A DNA stretch of 64,000 nucleotides from assembly GCF_021391675.1 (NCBI RefSeq), contig NZ_CP090095.1:1369501-1433500 (forward strand), given 5' to 3'. This document shows positions 8,553-16,264 of the stretch, piece after piece. The notes under the pieces were generated by a model, which had not been told where the DNA came from, did no database searches, and was given only the letters and a program-made list of their open reading frames with translations. The position numbers and the translations under genes were made by a program. Each line of letters starts with the position of its first letter. Within the stretch, counting starts at the first letter, position 1. Origin of the DNA: Neorhizobium galegae (GTDB lineage: Bacteria; Pseudomonadota; Alphaproteobacteria; Rhizobiales; Rhizobiaceae).

Positions 8553-9812
8553 TTACTCCGCCGGCTGCGGCTGCAATACCCCACGGTCCACCGGCTTTTC
8601 CTGTATCGGCCAATGCACGGCGGCGGCAAAAAGGCCGAGTGCCACGCCGAGCCACCAGACCGGATCGTAGGAGCCGAAACGGTCGTAGAGATAACCGCCC
8701 ATCCACACGCCGAGGAACGAGCCCACCTGGTGCGACAGGAAGACGAGGCCGCCCAGGAGCCCGAGATGGCGCGTGCCGAACATGATGGCGACGAGCCCAT
8801 TGGTCGGCGGCACGGTGGAAAGCCACAGGAGCCCCATGACGATCGCGAACACGATCACCGAGACCGGCGTTTGCGGCAGGAGAAGGAAGGCCGTCACGGC
8901 GATCGATCGGGCGATATAGATGTAGGCGAGGAAATAGGGCTTCGAATACCGCTGGCCGATAAAGCCCGCGCCGAGCGAGCCGATGATGTTGAAGAAGCCG
9001 ATCAGCGCCATGGCAATCACCGCATAGGCGGGCGCGATGCCGATATCCCCGAGATAGGCCGGAAAATGCGCGGTGATGAAGGCGACCTGGAAGCCGCAGA
9101 CGAAAAACCCGGCGGTCAGGAGCAGGTAGCTCTGATGAGCGAAGGCTTCCTTCAGAGCCGCACCCACCGATTGCTGGAACTGGCTGTGCGACTGGCTTCC
9201 CGAGCTTGCATTGCCGCGCAACGGAAAGGCGAGCAGCGGCACGATCAGCATCAGCACCGACAGATAGACCAGACTGTCGGACCAGCCGAAATTGCTGATC
9301 AGCGCCTGGCTCAGCGGCGCAAACAGGAACATGCCGGCCGAGCCTGCGGCCGTGCCGATGCCGAACGCCATCGAACGCTGCTCCGGCGTCACGTTGCGGG
9401 CAAAGGCCGAAAGGATGACGCTGAAGGAGCCGGCGGCGATTGCCAGGCCGATCAGCACACCCCCGCCGATATGCAGCCAGACCGGCGCATTGGCATTGGC
9501 CATGACGATGAGGCCGGCGGCATAGAGCACGCCGGACATGGTGAGGACGCGGCCTGTGCCGTATTTGTCGGCAAGCGCCCCGAAGAAGGGCTGGCCGAGC
9601 CCCCAGGCAAGGTTCTGGATCGCCATCGCCAGCCCGAAGGTGGACCGGTCCCAGCCGGTGTCGGAGAGCATCGGAAGCTGGAAGAAGCCCATGGCCGAAC
9701 GCGGGCCGAAGGTCAGCATGGCGATCAGGGCGCCGGCGACGATAATCAGCCAGGGCATGGAAGCCGGCTTCGGCCTCGAGGGGAGCACGGATGGCGACGC
9801 GGACATGGGCAT
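8553..9812 (-). CDS. MFS transporter
   Basis: 419 residues with about 12 hydrophobic segments in two halves, separated by a polar loop near 195-215. GALADKYGTGRVL, in the loop after the second segment, is the MFS motif A region. The frame continues 27 bases upstream, but ATG 9812 follows GAGGAG at good spacing and is preferred. The layout resembles oxalate/formate and monocarboxylate-type MFS carriers; the substrate cannot be read from sequence. It is convergent with recO (15 bp apart). Confidence 0.85.
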   Translation of the reverse strand: MPMSASPSVLPSRPKPASMPWLIIVAGALIAMLTFGPRSAMGFFQLPMLSDTGWDRSTFGLAMAIQNLAWGLGQPFFGALADKYGTGRVLTMSGVLYAAGLIVMANANAPVWLHIGGGVLIGLAIAAGSFSVILSAFARNVTPEQRSMAFGIGTAAGSAGMFLFAPLSQALISNFGWSDSLVYLSVLMLIVPLLAFPLRGNASSGSQSHSQFQQSVGAALKEAFAHQSYLLLTAGFFVCGFQVAFITAHFPAYLGDIGIAPAYAVIAMALIGFFNIIGSLGAGFIGQRYSKPYFLAYIYIARSIAVTAFLLLPQTPVSVIVFAIVMGLLWLSTVPPTNGLVAIMFGTRHLGLLGGLVFLSHQVGSFLGVWMGGYLYDRFGSYDPVWWLGVALGLFAAAVHWPIQEKPVDRGVLQPQPAE

Positions 9813-9983
9813 GGGGATCTCCTCGAACACAAGGAGCAAAACATACCGCGCGCGCCGCCGTTCTTAAAACAACTTTTGCTCAATCAATCCATCACCGGGA
9901 TTGATGCGGCCATGCAGTCGCGAAAGCCGTGCAGTTTGCGATGGGCAGGGCGTTGCAGGCGAGGGAGGAGGGCGCGACAGTCT

Positions 9984-10085
9984 TAACCCTCCCCCTTGTG
10001 GGGAGCGTGGCCGGCAGGCGGGAGGGGTTTTGAGGCGGAGCGAAGGCCCCTCCCCAACCCCGCCCCACAAGCGGGAGGGGCTCCA
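9984..10085. repeat. type A palindromic intergenic repeat, composite copy 1
   Basis: About 102 bp made of two G/C-rich half-elements. The left half contains CCCTCCCCCTTGTGGGG and GGCCGGCAGGCGGG; the right half is its partner with CCCCACAAGCGGGAGGGG. Nearly the same composite recurs at 29349-29452. It resembles the rhizobial intergenic mosaic elements (RIMEs). Confidence 0.75.
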
Positions 10086-10096
10086 CTCACCACCCC

Positions 10097-10996
10097 TTAC
10101 GGCGTGCCCGGCGGATCGATCGCCGGCGGCGTTGCGCGCCCGAGTCGCGCCTCGCGCCAGATGGTGAAGATGCCGGCGCCGATGACGATTGCGACGCCGA
10201 AGATCATGTTGGCGGTCATCACCTCGCCGAATACGAAGACGCCGATCAGGCAGACCAGCACCGACTGGATATAGGACATCGGCTGCACGACCACCGCATC
10301 GAGCAGGTTGAAGGCGCGGATCAGAAGGTAATGCCCGCTTATGCCGGTGATGCAGAGCACCAGCATCCACAGCCAGTCGGTAGGCGTGACCTGCGTCCAG
10401 TAGAACGGGCCGACGACGGTGATCGTCACCGCGCCGACGACGCCGGTATAGAAAAAGGCCGTGTCGGAGGTGTCGGTGCGGCTGGCAAGCCGGGTCATGA
10501 CCGAATACAGCCCGAACATCAGCGTCGCGACCATCGGGATGACGATCCGGGCGTCGAAGGTGGCGTTGAGCGGGTTGACGATCAGAAGGATGCCGACAAA
10601 GCCGACGCCGATCGCCGTCCACCGCCGCCAGCCGACCTTTTCGCCGAGGAACGGCACCGAAAGACAGGCGACCACCAGCGGCGTCGCCGCAAACATCGTA
10701 TGGCTGGCCGCGAGCCCGACATGCGAGAAGGAAAAGATCGAGATGACGATCTGCACCGCCAGCAGCGCGCCGCGGGCGATCTGCAGCCAGGGCCGGTTGG
10801 CGTTCGCCGCAACCTTCACCCCGCCGGCCGAGCGGCTGGCCAGCGCAAACGCGAAGCCCGCGAACGCCCAGTAGCGGATCATGGTGATGAAGATCGGCGG
10901 ATAGGCGCTGCCCAGATGTTTGGAAATCCCGTCCTGCATCGAAAAGATCGTCACCGCCGCAATGGCGCAGATGAGGCCGGTGGACCGAGGGGTCAT
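10097..10996 (-). CDS. DMT (EamA) family transporter
   Basis: 299 residues with ten predicted membrane segments arranged as two EamA repeats (about 8-140 and 150-290). The N-terminus MTPRSTGLICAIAAVTIFSMQDGISKHLG and FMFGLYSVMTR-like helices match drug/metabolite transporters that export small polar compounds. ATG 10996 is used; the frame continues about 85 codons upstream, but that part lies in a repeated intergenic sequence (10997-11144) and is not protein-like. Only a weak AAAGAG ribosome site precedes the start. Substrate unknown. Confidence 0.85.
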   Translation of the reverse strand: MTPRSTGLICAIAAVTIFSMQDGISKHLGSAYPPIFITMIRYWAFAGFAFALASRSAGGVKVAANANRPWLQIARGALLAVQIVISIFSFSHVGLAASHTMFAATPLVVACLSVPFLGEKVGWRRWTAIGVGFVGILLIVNPLNATFDARIVIPMVATLMFGLYSVMTRLASRTDTSDTAFFYTGVVGAVTITVVGPFYWTQVTPTDWLWMLVLCITGISGHYLLIRAFNLLDAVVVQPMSYIQSVLVCLIGVFVFGEVMTANMIFGVAIVIGAGIFTIWREARLGRATPPAIDPPGTP

Positions 10997-11144
10997 GAAG
11001 GCAGTCTCTTTCGACAAACCGCCCGAAAACCCGGCCGGCGCATGAGGATCAGTCAGCGTATGGTGATGACCCCGTTGTGACCGTTCGGCAAGGGGCCGGA
11101 CAACCTGCTTTTGCGAATACCTGCCATGCGTGAGGCGGGGGAGT
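10997..11144. repeat. dispersed repeat R1, copy 1
   Basis: Starts with GAAGGCAGTCTCT right against the DMT start codon and ends with CATGCGTGAGGCGGG. An imperfect direct copy lies at 12617-12746. Shared blocks include GTTCGGCAAGGGGC and GCGAATA. The two copies bracket the LysR/ABM pair. Confidence 0.75.
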
Positions 11145-11165
11145 GGGGGCTGGGGCAACAGTGAA

Positions 11166-12053
11166 TCAGGCCTTGAACAGTTCGCCAGCCATATAATCGA
11201 CGAAAGCCCGGACCTTGAGGGAGAGATATCGATTGGTCGGCCACAGAACACGGAATGCTCCGGTCTCGGCCATGTACTCTTCCAGCAGCGAAACGAGCTT
11301 TCCTTCGGCCAGTTCCGATGCCACGGCGAATGGAGGAAGGCAGGTAATGCCGAAAGATCGTTCCGCCAGGTAGATCAATGGCTCCAGCGTGCTTGCGACG
11401 GTGGTCACGGGAAGCTCGATCTTCACCTCGCGTCCGTCGCGAACCAGCGGCCAAGGCTCAAGGGTTCCGGAATTGGCGAACCGGTGGTGAAGGCACTGGT
11501 GCTGGAGCAGGTCTTCCGGAACCTTCGGCCAACCGTTCGCGGCGAGATACCCCGGTGCGGCGACGATCCTGTGCCGGAACGTGCCAAGCTTCCGGCTCAT
11601 CAAACGCGTGTCTCTGACCTCGCCCGTTCTGATCACGGCATCAAAACCTTCCTCGATGACATCGACCAGCCGGTCGGTGAAATCGAGGTCGAGATTGATC
11701 TCCGGATACGCCTCCATGAAGGCCGAGATCGTCGGCATCAAAAGCATGCCTGCGAGCGGGAGGCTCACACGAAGCTGTCCGCGCGGGCTCGTCTGCGACC
11801 GCGACAACTGCGCCCGGGCGGACTCGAATTCGGATTGGATGCGCCGACAGGTATCGAGGAAGAAACTGCCTTCTTCCGTCAACGCCATGCTGCGGGTCGA
11901 GCGATGGAACAGCCGCACGCCCATCTCATCTTCGAGCCGTGAAATGGCCTTTCCCACGGCCGAACCCGACAATCCAAGACGGTGGGCTGCAGCGACGAAG
12001 CTTCCGCATTCCGCGACCTGGATGAAAACTCCGAGCGTTCCAAGCTTGTCCAT
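11166..12053 (-). CDS. LysR-family transcriptional regulator
   Basis: 295 residues, standard LysR length. The N-terminal winged helix-turn-helix (about 1-60: MDKLGTLGVFIQVAECGSFVAAAHRLGLSGSAVGKAISRLE in successive motifs) is followed by a substrate-binding domain (about 88-290). The HTH shows the usual S-x-A-V-S/G-K-x-I-x-R-L-E pattern. It is divergent from the ABM monooxygenase gene with 123 bp between, the classical LysR/target layout, so it probably controls that gene. The effector is unknown. Confidence 0.92.
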   Translation of the reverse strand: MDKLGTLGVFIQVAECGSFVAAAHRLGLSGSAVGKAISRLEDEMGVRLFHRSTRSMALTEEGSFFLDTCRRIQSEFESARAQLSRSQTSPRGQLRVSLPLAGMLLMPTISAFMEAYPEINLDLDFTDRLVDVIEEGFDAVIRTGEVRDTRLMSRKLGTFRHRIVAAPGYLAANGWPKVPEDLLQHQCLHHRFANSGTLEPWPLVRDGREVKIELPVTTVASTLEPLIYLAERSFGITCLPPFAVASELAEGKLVSLLEEYMAETGAFRVLWPTNRYLSLKVRAFVDYMAGELFKA

Positions 12054-12066
12054 GACGATCCAATTG

Positions 12067-12130
12067 CGGAATAAAATTCCGATGTGATGAGAATAAGGGC
12101 TCGTTTATCCGATATCCGTCGCCGGATATC
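12067..12130. promoter_or_regulatory. two perfect inverted repeats in the LysR/ABM control region
   Basis: CGGAAT-AAA-ATTCCG (12067-12081) and GATATCCG-TCGC-CGGATATC (12111-12130) lie between the divergent genes. The first is 13 bp from the LysR start, the second about 47 bp before the ABM start. They are candidate LysR recognition sites. Confidence 0.55.
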
Positions 12131-12176
12131 CAGATGTCGCCGCGGCTGCCAGCCGCATTTTCAAACGGAGACACTC

Positions 12177-12533
12177 ATGGAAACGAACTCTTCCGCTGCC
12201 TTTTCGCCGCTTCCCGTCCCGACCACGTTCATCGTCAACGTCATTCACGCCCACCCCGGCAAGCAGGAGGAGGCGTTCGCCATCATCCAGGATGTCGTCC
12301 ACTACGTCGCCGAACGGAAAGAGGGGTTCCTCTGGAGCACCTTGGCAAAGAGCACGGACGGACAGACCGTCGTCAATATCGAAGCCATCCAAGCTGCCGG
12401 AAATGTCAACGAGTTCTTCTCCGACCCGGTATTCGCCGAAAAATTTCGAAAGCTGGACGACGTCTCGAAGAGCGAGTTCCACACCTATACAGTGGGTGAT
12501 CTTGTGCTGCCCAAGCGCGTGGCGGCGCTCTGA
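12177..12533 (+). CDS. putative antibiotic-biosynthesis-monooxygenase (ABM) family protein
   Basis: 118 residues from ATG 12177 (ACGGAG site). FIVNVIHAHPGKQEEAFAIIQDVVHYVAERKEGFLWSTL in successive motifs fits the dimeric alpha-beta barrel of ABM/YgiN-like proteins: an N-terminal strand, a helix with a K-Q-E-E pattern, then a GFLWSTL strand and a later VNIEAIQ strand. These act on quinones or aromatic polyketides or are of unknown activity. The upstream extension is not coding. It is divergent from the LysR gene, its probable regulator, and both lie between two copies of repeat R1. Confidence 0.7.
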   Translation: METNSSAAFSPLPVPTTFIVNVIHAHPGKQEEAFAIIQDVVHYVAERKEGFLWSTLAKSTDGQTVVNIEAIQAAGNVNEFFSDPVFAEKFRKLDDVSKSEFHTYTVGDLVLPKRVAAL

Positions 12534-12616
12534 TCGGAAGGCGAGAGTCGCGTATGATCTGTACGCGGTGCGTGGAGCTCCTTCCCTCGTGGGGAGGGGC
12601 TCAAGGGTACGTTTCC

Positions 12617-12746
12617 GAAGGCAGTCTCTCGGGGATCGCCCAAATCCGGGGATCAGGCAGCATAGTGTGATGATTCCGTTGTAATCGTTCGGCAAGGGGC
12701 GGACGATCTGCTTTGCGAATAGCTGCATGCGTGAGGCGGGAGCGTG
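12617..12746. repeat. dispersed repeat R1, copy 2
   Basis: Imperfect direct copy of 10997-11144, with the same start (GAAGGCAGTCTCT) and end (CATGCGTGAGGCGGG). It lacks about 18 bases in the first half. It follows the ABM gene. Confidence 0.75.
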
Positions 12747-12755
12747 TGTCGTCGC

Positions 12756-12779
12756 GTCCGCTTAGCGGCAGAAGCGGAC
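12756..12779. repeat. hairpin H1, copy 1 (possible terminator)
   Basis: GTCCGCTT-8 bases-AAGCGGAC, a perfect 8-bp stem just beyond the HxlR stop. A near relative with the same stem core and CCGCTTAG...GAAGCGG frame occurs at 14174-14199. It may terminate the HxlR transcript. Confidence 0.5.
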
Positions 12780-12791
12780 ACGGCGACGCCG

Positions 12792-13184
12792 TCAACGACG
12801 ATTTCCCGTGTTGTCGTAGTGTAGCGTGGCCGCCTCAACCTTGTCGCCGTTGGCCGCTGCCCATGAACATAGTGCTTCAAACGGCTCCCGCAGTGAATGG
12901 CCTAGTGGAGTAATTGCATATTCCACGCCAATCGGCTGCGTTGGAAGTACGGTTCTCGTCACAAGGCCGTTCCGTTCAAGCCTCTTCAAAGCGTCGGCCA
13001 GAGCCTTGTGAGTGATCCCATCGAGACGCCGCTTGAGTTCGTTGAAGCGCGAGGGTTTGGGACAGATCACTGTCAGTATCAGGATCGTCCATTTATCAGC
13101 AATCTTGTCGAGCACCGGACGAACCTGCGCCATGTCGCAAAGCGCGCGATGAGAGAGGGCTTCCAGGTCGGTATACTCGTCCAT
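12792..13184 (-). CDS. HxlR-family transcriptional regulator
   Basis: 130 residues. CDMAQVRPVLDKIADKWTILIL (in motifs) and RFNELKRRLDGITHKALADALKRLERNGLVTR are the hallmark of HxlR winged-helix repressors: an N-terminal cysteine, the K-W dyad and the GI-K-L-L/R-L-E recognition helix region. Cys16 could sense electrophiles or quinones as in QorR/YodB-type members (inference). It is divergent from an SDR gene with 81 bp between, so probably its repressor. The DNA here is less G/C-rich than its neighbours, hinting at transfer. Confidence 0.92.
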   Translation of the reverse strand: MDEYTDLEALSHRALCDMAQVRPVLDKIADKWTILILTVICPKPSRFNELKRRLDGITHKALADALKRLERNGLVTRTVLPTQPIGVEYAITPLGHSLREPFEALCSWAAANGDKVEAATLHYDNTGNRR

Positions 13185-13208
13185 ATCTAGTCTATTCCAG
13201 GTGCGTAA

Positions 13209-13255
13209 TTGATATCAGATATCCAACGTATATCATCGCGAGACCATTCAGTGAA
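13209..13255. promoter_or_regulatory. A/T-rich HxlR/SDR control region
   Basis: The short divergent region holds GATATC-AG-ATATC and a nearby GTATATC, the only strong palindromic matter between the two starts. It is a candidate HxlR operator. Confidence 0.4.
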
Positions 13256-13265
13256 AGGATTTACG

Positions 13266-13997
13266 ATGGCTCGAATGATTAACAAGGTGGCTTTAGTCGT
13301 CGGTGGCGCGAAGGGTATCGGCCTGGCTATTGCAGAACGACTTTCTGCCGAAGGCGCACATGTCTTCATCACCAGTCGTAGAGGTGAAGATGCTGAAATC
13401 GCGGCCAAAGGCATCGGCAATGGCGCGGTCGCTATTACCGCTGACGCGAGCTCTCCGGAAGACATGGTAATTGCTGTCGAAAAAGTGCGCAAAGCATACG
13501 GTCGTATCGACGCGCTTGTTTTGAATGCAGGTCTTTCCGAGCCTTCGCAGATCGCCGAGATCACGCCGGAGCACTTCGACCGCCACTTCGACGTCAACGT
13601 TCGAGGGATGGTGTTCGGCCTCCAGGCAGCTCTTCCCGCAATGACAGAAGGCGGCTCGGTCGTCCTCGTCGGGTCCATAGCCGGGAACGCCGGCTACTCG
13701 GATTACGGAACCTACTGCGCAACCAAAGCGGCCGTTCGATCCTACGCCAGAACCTGGACGGCAGAACTCGCACCCAAAGGTATTCGGGTCAATGTCGTTG
13801 CACCCGGCCCCACCGATACGGACATGATGGCAGCTGTCGCGGAAGACACTCGCGCGGCAATTGTTGCTCCGATTCCGATGGGTCGTATGGCACGGCCTTC
13901 AGAAGTGGCTGCGGCCGCCTTGTTCTTGTTGAGCGACGACGCGAGCTACATCGCCGGTGCCGAACTGTGCGTCGACGGCGGCTTGCGGCAGGTCTAA
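13266..13997 (+). CDS. short-chain dehydrogenase/reductase
   Basis: 243 residues from ATG 13266 (GAAAGGA site). The Rossmann start is VGGAKGIGLAIAERL (about 11-25), with NAG (about 86-88), the active-site serine in VGSIAGNAGYSDYGTYCATKAA with the Y-x-x-x-K dyad near 151-155, and the C-terminal VDGG. All classical SDR residues are present; it is an NAD(P)-dependent oxidoreductase of unknown substrate. It is divergent from HxlR, which often controls reductases that remove reactive electrophiles. Confidence 0.92.
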   Translation: MARMINKVALVVGGAKGIGLAIAERLSAEGAHVFITSRRGEDAEIAAKGIGNGAVAITADASSPEDMVIAVEKVRKAYGRIDALVLNAGLSEPSQIAEITPEHFDRHFDVNVRGMVFGLQAALPAMTEGGSVVLVGSIAGNAGYSDYGTYCATKAAVRSYARTWTAELAPKGIRVNVVAPGPTDTDMMAAVAEDTRAAIVAPIPMGRMARPSEVAAAALFLLSDDASYIAGAELCVDGGLRQV

Positions 13998-14014
13998 GGT
14001 TCCGTCGAAACGGT

Positions 14015-14040
14015 GTACCCGATCTGAGCAGGTCGGGTAC
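14015..14040 (+). terminator. hairpin after SDR gene
   Basis: GTACCCGA/TCGGGTAC 8-bp stem with a 10-base loop, 18 bp after the SDR stop. No U-run follows. Confidence 0.4.
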
Positions 14041-14173
14041 AGCAAAACGCGCTTGATGACAGACCAACTTTAAATTGAAGCCGTTCAAGAGCGCCGAGTA
14101 CGAGCATATTGGCGCCTGTATTTTCGACGAACCCGTCCATTATACACGGCGAAGAAATTCACCTGTCGTGAAG

Positions 14174-14199
14174 CTTCCGCTTAGGGCCGGAAGCGGAAG
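14174..14199. repeat. hairpin H1, copy 2 (possible terminator)
   Basis: CTTCCGCTT-8 bases-AAGCGGAAG, a perfect 9-bp stem sharing its core with the hairpin at 12756-12779. The two bracket the HxlR/SDR pair. It may end the leftward TetR transcript. Confidence 0.5.
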
Positions 14200-14239
14200 T
14201 AAGCGTCTTTCTCGGCTCAACCAACGTGGCATCTCAACC

Positions 14240-14893
14240 TCACCTCTCCACCAACAACCCCGAAACCAGCGTCAGAAACACCTCCACCGCCTTCTTCGAA
14301 ACCGCGTCCGGGTCTTCCGCATTGGCAATCCAGAGTGCGGCGCTCAGCGTCGCGCCGTTGACGAGGCGGGCGGTGGCTTCGGCGTCGACGGGGCGGATGG
14401 TGCCCTGGTCGATGAGCTTCTGAAGGCTGGCGGTCGTCGTGCGAATGCAGGCGCTCTGGTTCGGCCATTGCGACGGGTCGCCAAGCACCGCCGGGCCGTC
14501 GAGCAGCATGATGCGCTGGATCTCCGGCTCCAGGGACATCTCGATAAAGGCGACGCATTCGTCGACGAAAGCCTGCCAAGGCGTCTCGGCTCTTGATGAG
14601 ATGGTGGCGAGCCGGTCGGACATTTCCGCGTCCATCTGCATGATCACCGCCATCAGCAGGCCCTTCTTGTCGCCGAAATGGTGGTAGAGCGCCCCGCGCG
14701 TCAGTCCGGCGCCGGCGGTGAAATCGTCCATCGAGGCTTCCGCATAACCTTGGCGCGCAAACGCGTGCCTTGCGGCGGCGATCAGCTTGGCCTTCGTTTC
14801 GGCGATCATTTCCTTGCGCGGCTTGGGCGTGCTCCTGGGCGTCGTTTCAAGGGCCATCTTGGTGACGATCTTGTCTGCCATCTTCTCAGCCAT
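14240..14893 (-). CDS. TetR-family transcriptional regulator
   Basis: 217 residues. The HTH at about 30-75 (AARHAFARQGYAEASMDDFTAGAGLTRGALYHHFGDKKGLLMAV in motifs) is textbook TetR, followed by a helical ligand-binding domain. Start ATG 14893 has a CGGAG site; ATG codons 5 and 13 are alternatives. It is divergent from an MFS efflux-type gene with three copies of a 15-bp palindrome between, so it almost certainly represses that pump and itself. Inducer unknown. Confidence 0.93.
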   Translation of the reverse strand: MAEKMADKIVTKMALETTPRSTPKPRKEMIAETKAKLIAAARHAFARQGYAEASMDDFTAGAGLTRGALYHHFGDKKGLLMAVIMQMDAEMSDRLATISSRAETPWQAFVDECVAFIEMSLEPEIQRIMLLDGPAVLGDPSQWPNQSACIRTTTASLQKLIDQGTIRPVDAEATARLVNGATLSAALWIANAEDPDAVSKKAVEVFLTLVSGLLVER

Positions 14894-14912
14894 GCGGACT
14901 CCGAATTATTCG

Positions 14913-14980
14913 CATACGCGCCGTATGTTAATTGACATACGAAAGGTATGCGACTATTTAGCTCACATACGCGGCGTATG
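14913..14980. promoter_or_regulatory. triple TetR operator with MFS promoter
   Basis: Three 15-bp palindromes: CATACGCGCCGTATG (14913-14927), CATACGAAAGGTATG (14936-14950) and CATACGCGGCGTATG (14966-14980). The promoter TTGACA (14932-14937), 17 bp, TATTTA (14955-14960) drives the rightward MFS gene. The middle palindrome overlaps the end of -35 and the spacer, and the third lies at the expected start of transcription, so repressor binding would block RNA polymerase. Confidence 0.85.
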
Positions 14981-15015
14981 TAAATCCTCATTCAAAATAA
15001 CCCAAGGAGCAGGTT

Positions 15016-16239
15016 ATGCCCAATCCCTATCGCGAAATATTCGCAAGGCCGGGTACGAAAGGTTTTTCCGCCGCCGCTTTCGTGGCGCGGCTGCCGCTGC
15101 CGATGACGACGATCGGCCTCGTCGCCATGCTTTCCCAGACGCATGGCGAATATTGGCTGGCCGGCGCGGTTTCGGCCACGTTCGCGCTTGCCAACGCATT
15201 CATCTCCCCGCAGGTATCGCGCTGGGTGGATTCAAAAGGCCAGTCGGCGGTGCTGATGCCGACGACGTTCGTCACCTTTTTCGCGCTGATCGGTCTTGCC
15301 ACTGCTGCCTGGATGCGCTGGCCGATCTGGACGCTGTTCGCCTTCGCCCTCGTCGCCGGCCTTATGCCGAGCATGATGGCGCTGGTGCGCGCCCGCTGGT
15401 CGGAGATCTATCGCGACCGGCCGGAACTGCACACCGCCTTCGCCTTCGAATCGGTGATCGACGAGCTCGTTTATATCTGCGGCCCGGTCTTCGGCATCGG
15501 CCTCAGCGTCGGGCTCTTCCCGGAAGCCGGCGTGCTCGCCTCCGCCGCCTTCCTTGCCGTCGGCACGACGCTCTTCGTCGTCCAGAAGTCGACCGAACCT
15601 AAGGTCGATCCGCATCGCGTAAAGGGCGGCGGTTCGGTCATGCGGCTGCTGCCCATGTGGTTCCTGGTCGTGCTCTGCGCCGGCATGGGCATCATTTTCG
15701 GCACGGCGGAAGTCTCGGTCGTCGCCTTCTCGGAAGCGCTGGGCAACAAGGGGGCCGCCAGCTACATCCTGTCGGCCTATGCCGCCGGTTCCTTCGTGGT
15801 CGGCATCGTCTTCGGCGCCATCAAGTTCAAGTCGTCGCTGGCCCGCCGGCTGCTCTTCGCAAGCCTCGTCGCCGCCGTCACCACGCTGCCCATGCCCTTC
15901 GTCGGCAGCCTCTGGGGCCTGACGGCGGTGATCTTCCTCGCCGGCGCCGCGATCTCGCCGACCTTCATCAGCGCCATGACCCTGATCGAGCGCATCGTCC
16001 CGTCGTCGCAGGTCACGGAAGGCATCACCTATGCCATGACCGGCATGAGCATCGGCTTTGCCGCCGGCTCCTCGCTCGCCGGCTGGACGATCGACGCCTA
16101 CGGCGCCTCCAACGGCTTCTGGGTCGCGGTGGCCGGCGGCGCGCTGGCGTTCACGACGATGCTGATCGGTTATGGCTTGCTGAACAGGCCGGAGCCGCAG
16201 GCGGTGCCGGATGGCGTGGCGCTCAATCCGGCCGAGTAA
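15016..16239 (+). CDS. MFS transporter (probable efflux, TetR-controlled)
   Basis: 407 residues starting at ATG 15016 with an AAGGAG site. About 12 hydrophobic segments are visible; a short polar N-terminus leads into VARLPLPMTTIGLVAMLSQ, and the two halves are divided near 195-212 by a charged loop (KSTEPKVDPHRVKGGG). SRWVDSKGQ after the second segment stands where MFS motif A is found. The substrate is unknown, but the divergent TetR regulator suggests a toxic or signalling compound is exported. Confidence 0.88.
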   Translation: MPNPYREIFARPGTKGFSAAAFVARLPLPMTTIGLVAMLSQTHGEYWLAGAVSATFALANAFISPQVSRWVDSKGQSAVLMPTTFVTFFALIGLATAAWMRWPIWTLFAFALVAGLMPSMMALVRARWSEIYRDRPELHTAFAFESVIDELVYICGPVFGIGLSVGLFPEAGVLASAAFLAVGTTLFVVQKSTEPKVDPHRVKGGGSVMRLLPMWFLVVLCAGMGIIFGTAEVSVVAFSEALGNKGAASYILSAYAAGSFVVGIVFGAIKFKSSLARRLLFASLVAAVTTLPMPFVGSLWGLTAVIFLAGAAISPTFISAMTLIERIVPSSQVTEGITYAMTGMSIGFAAGSSLAGWTIDAYGASNGFWVAVAGGALAFTTMLIGYGLLNRPEPQAVPDGVALNPAE

Positions 16240-16264
16240 TGGGAGGGGCCGCCCCGGCGGCCCT

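Noticed and set aside
10997..11251. Upstream extension of the DMT transporter frame
   Set aside because: It is part of a dispersed intergenic repeat also found beyond the ABM gene, and the family's N-terminus fits the internal ATG at 10996.
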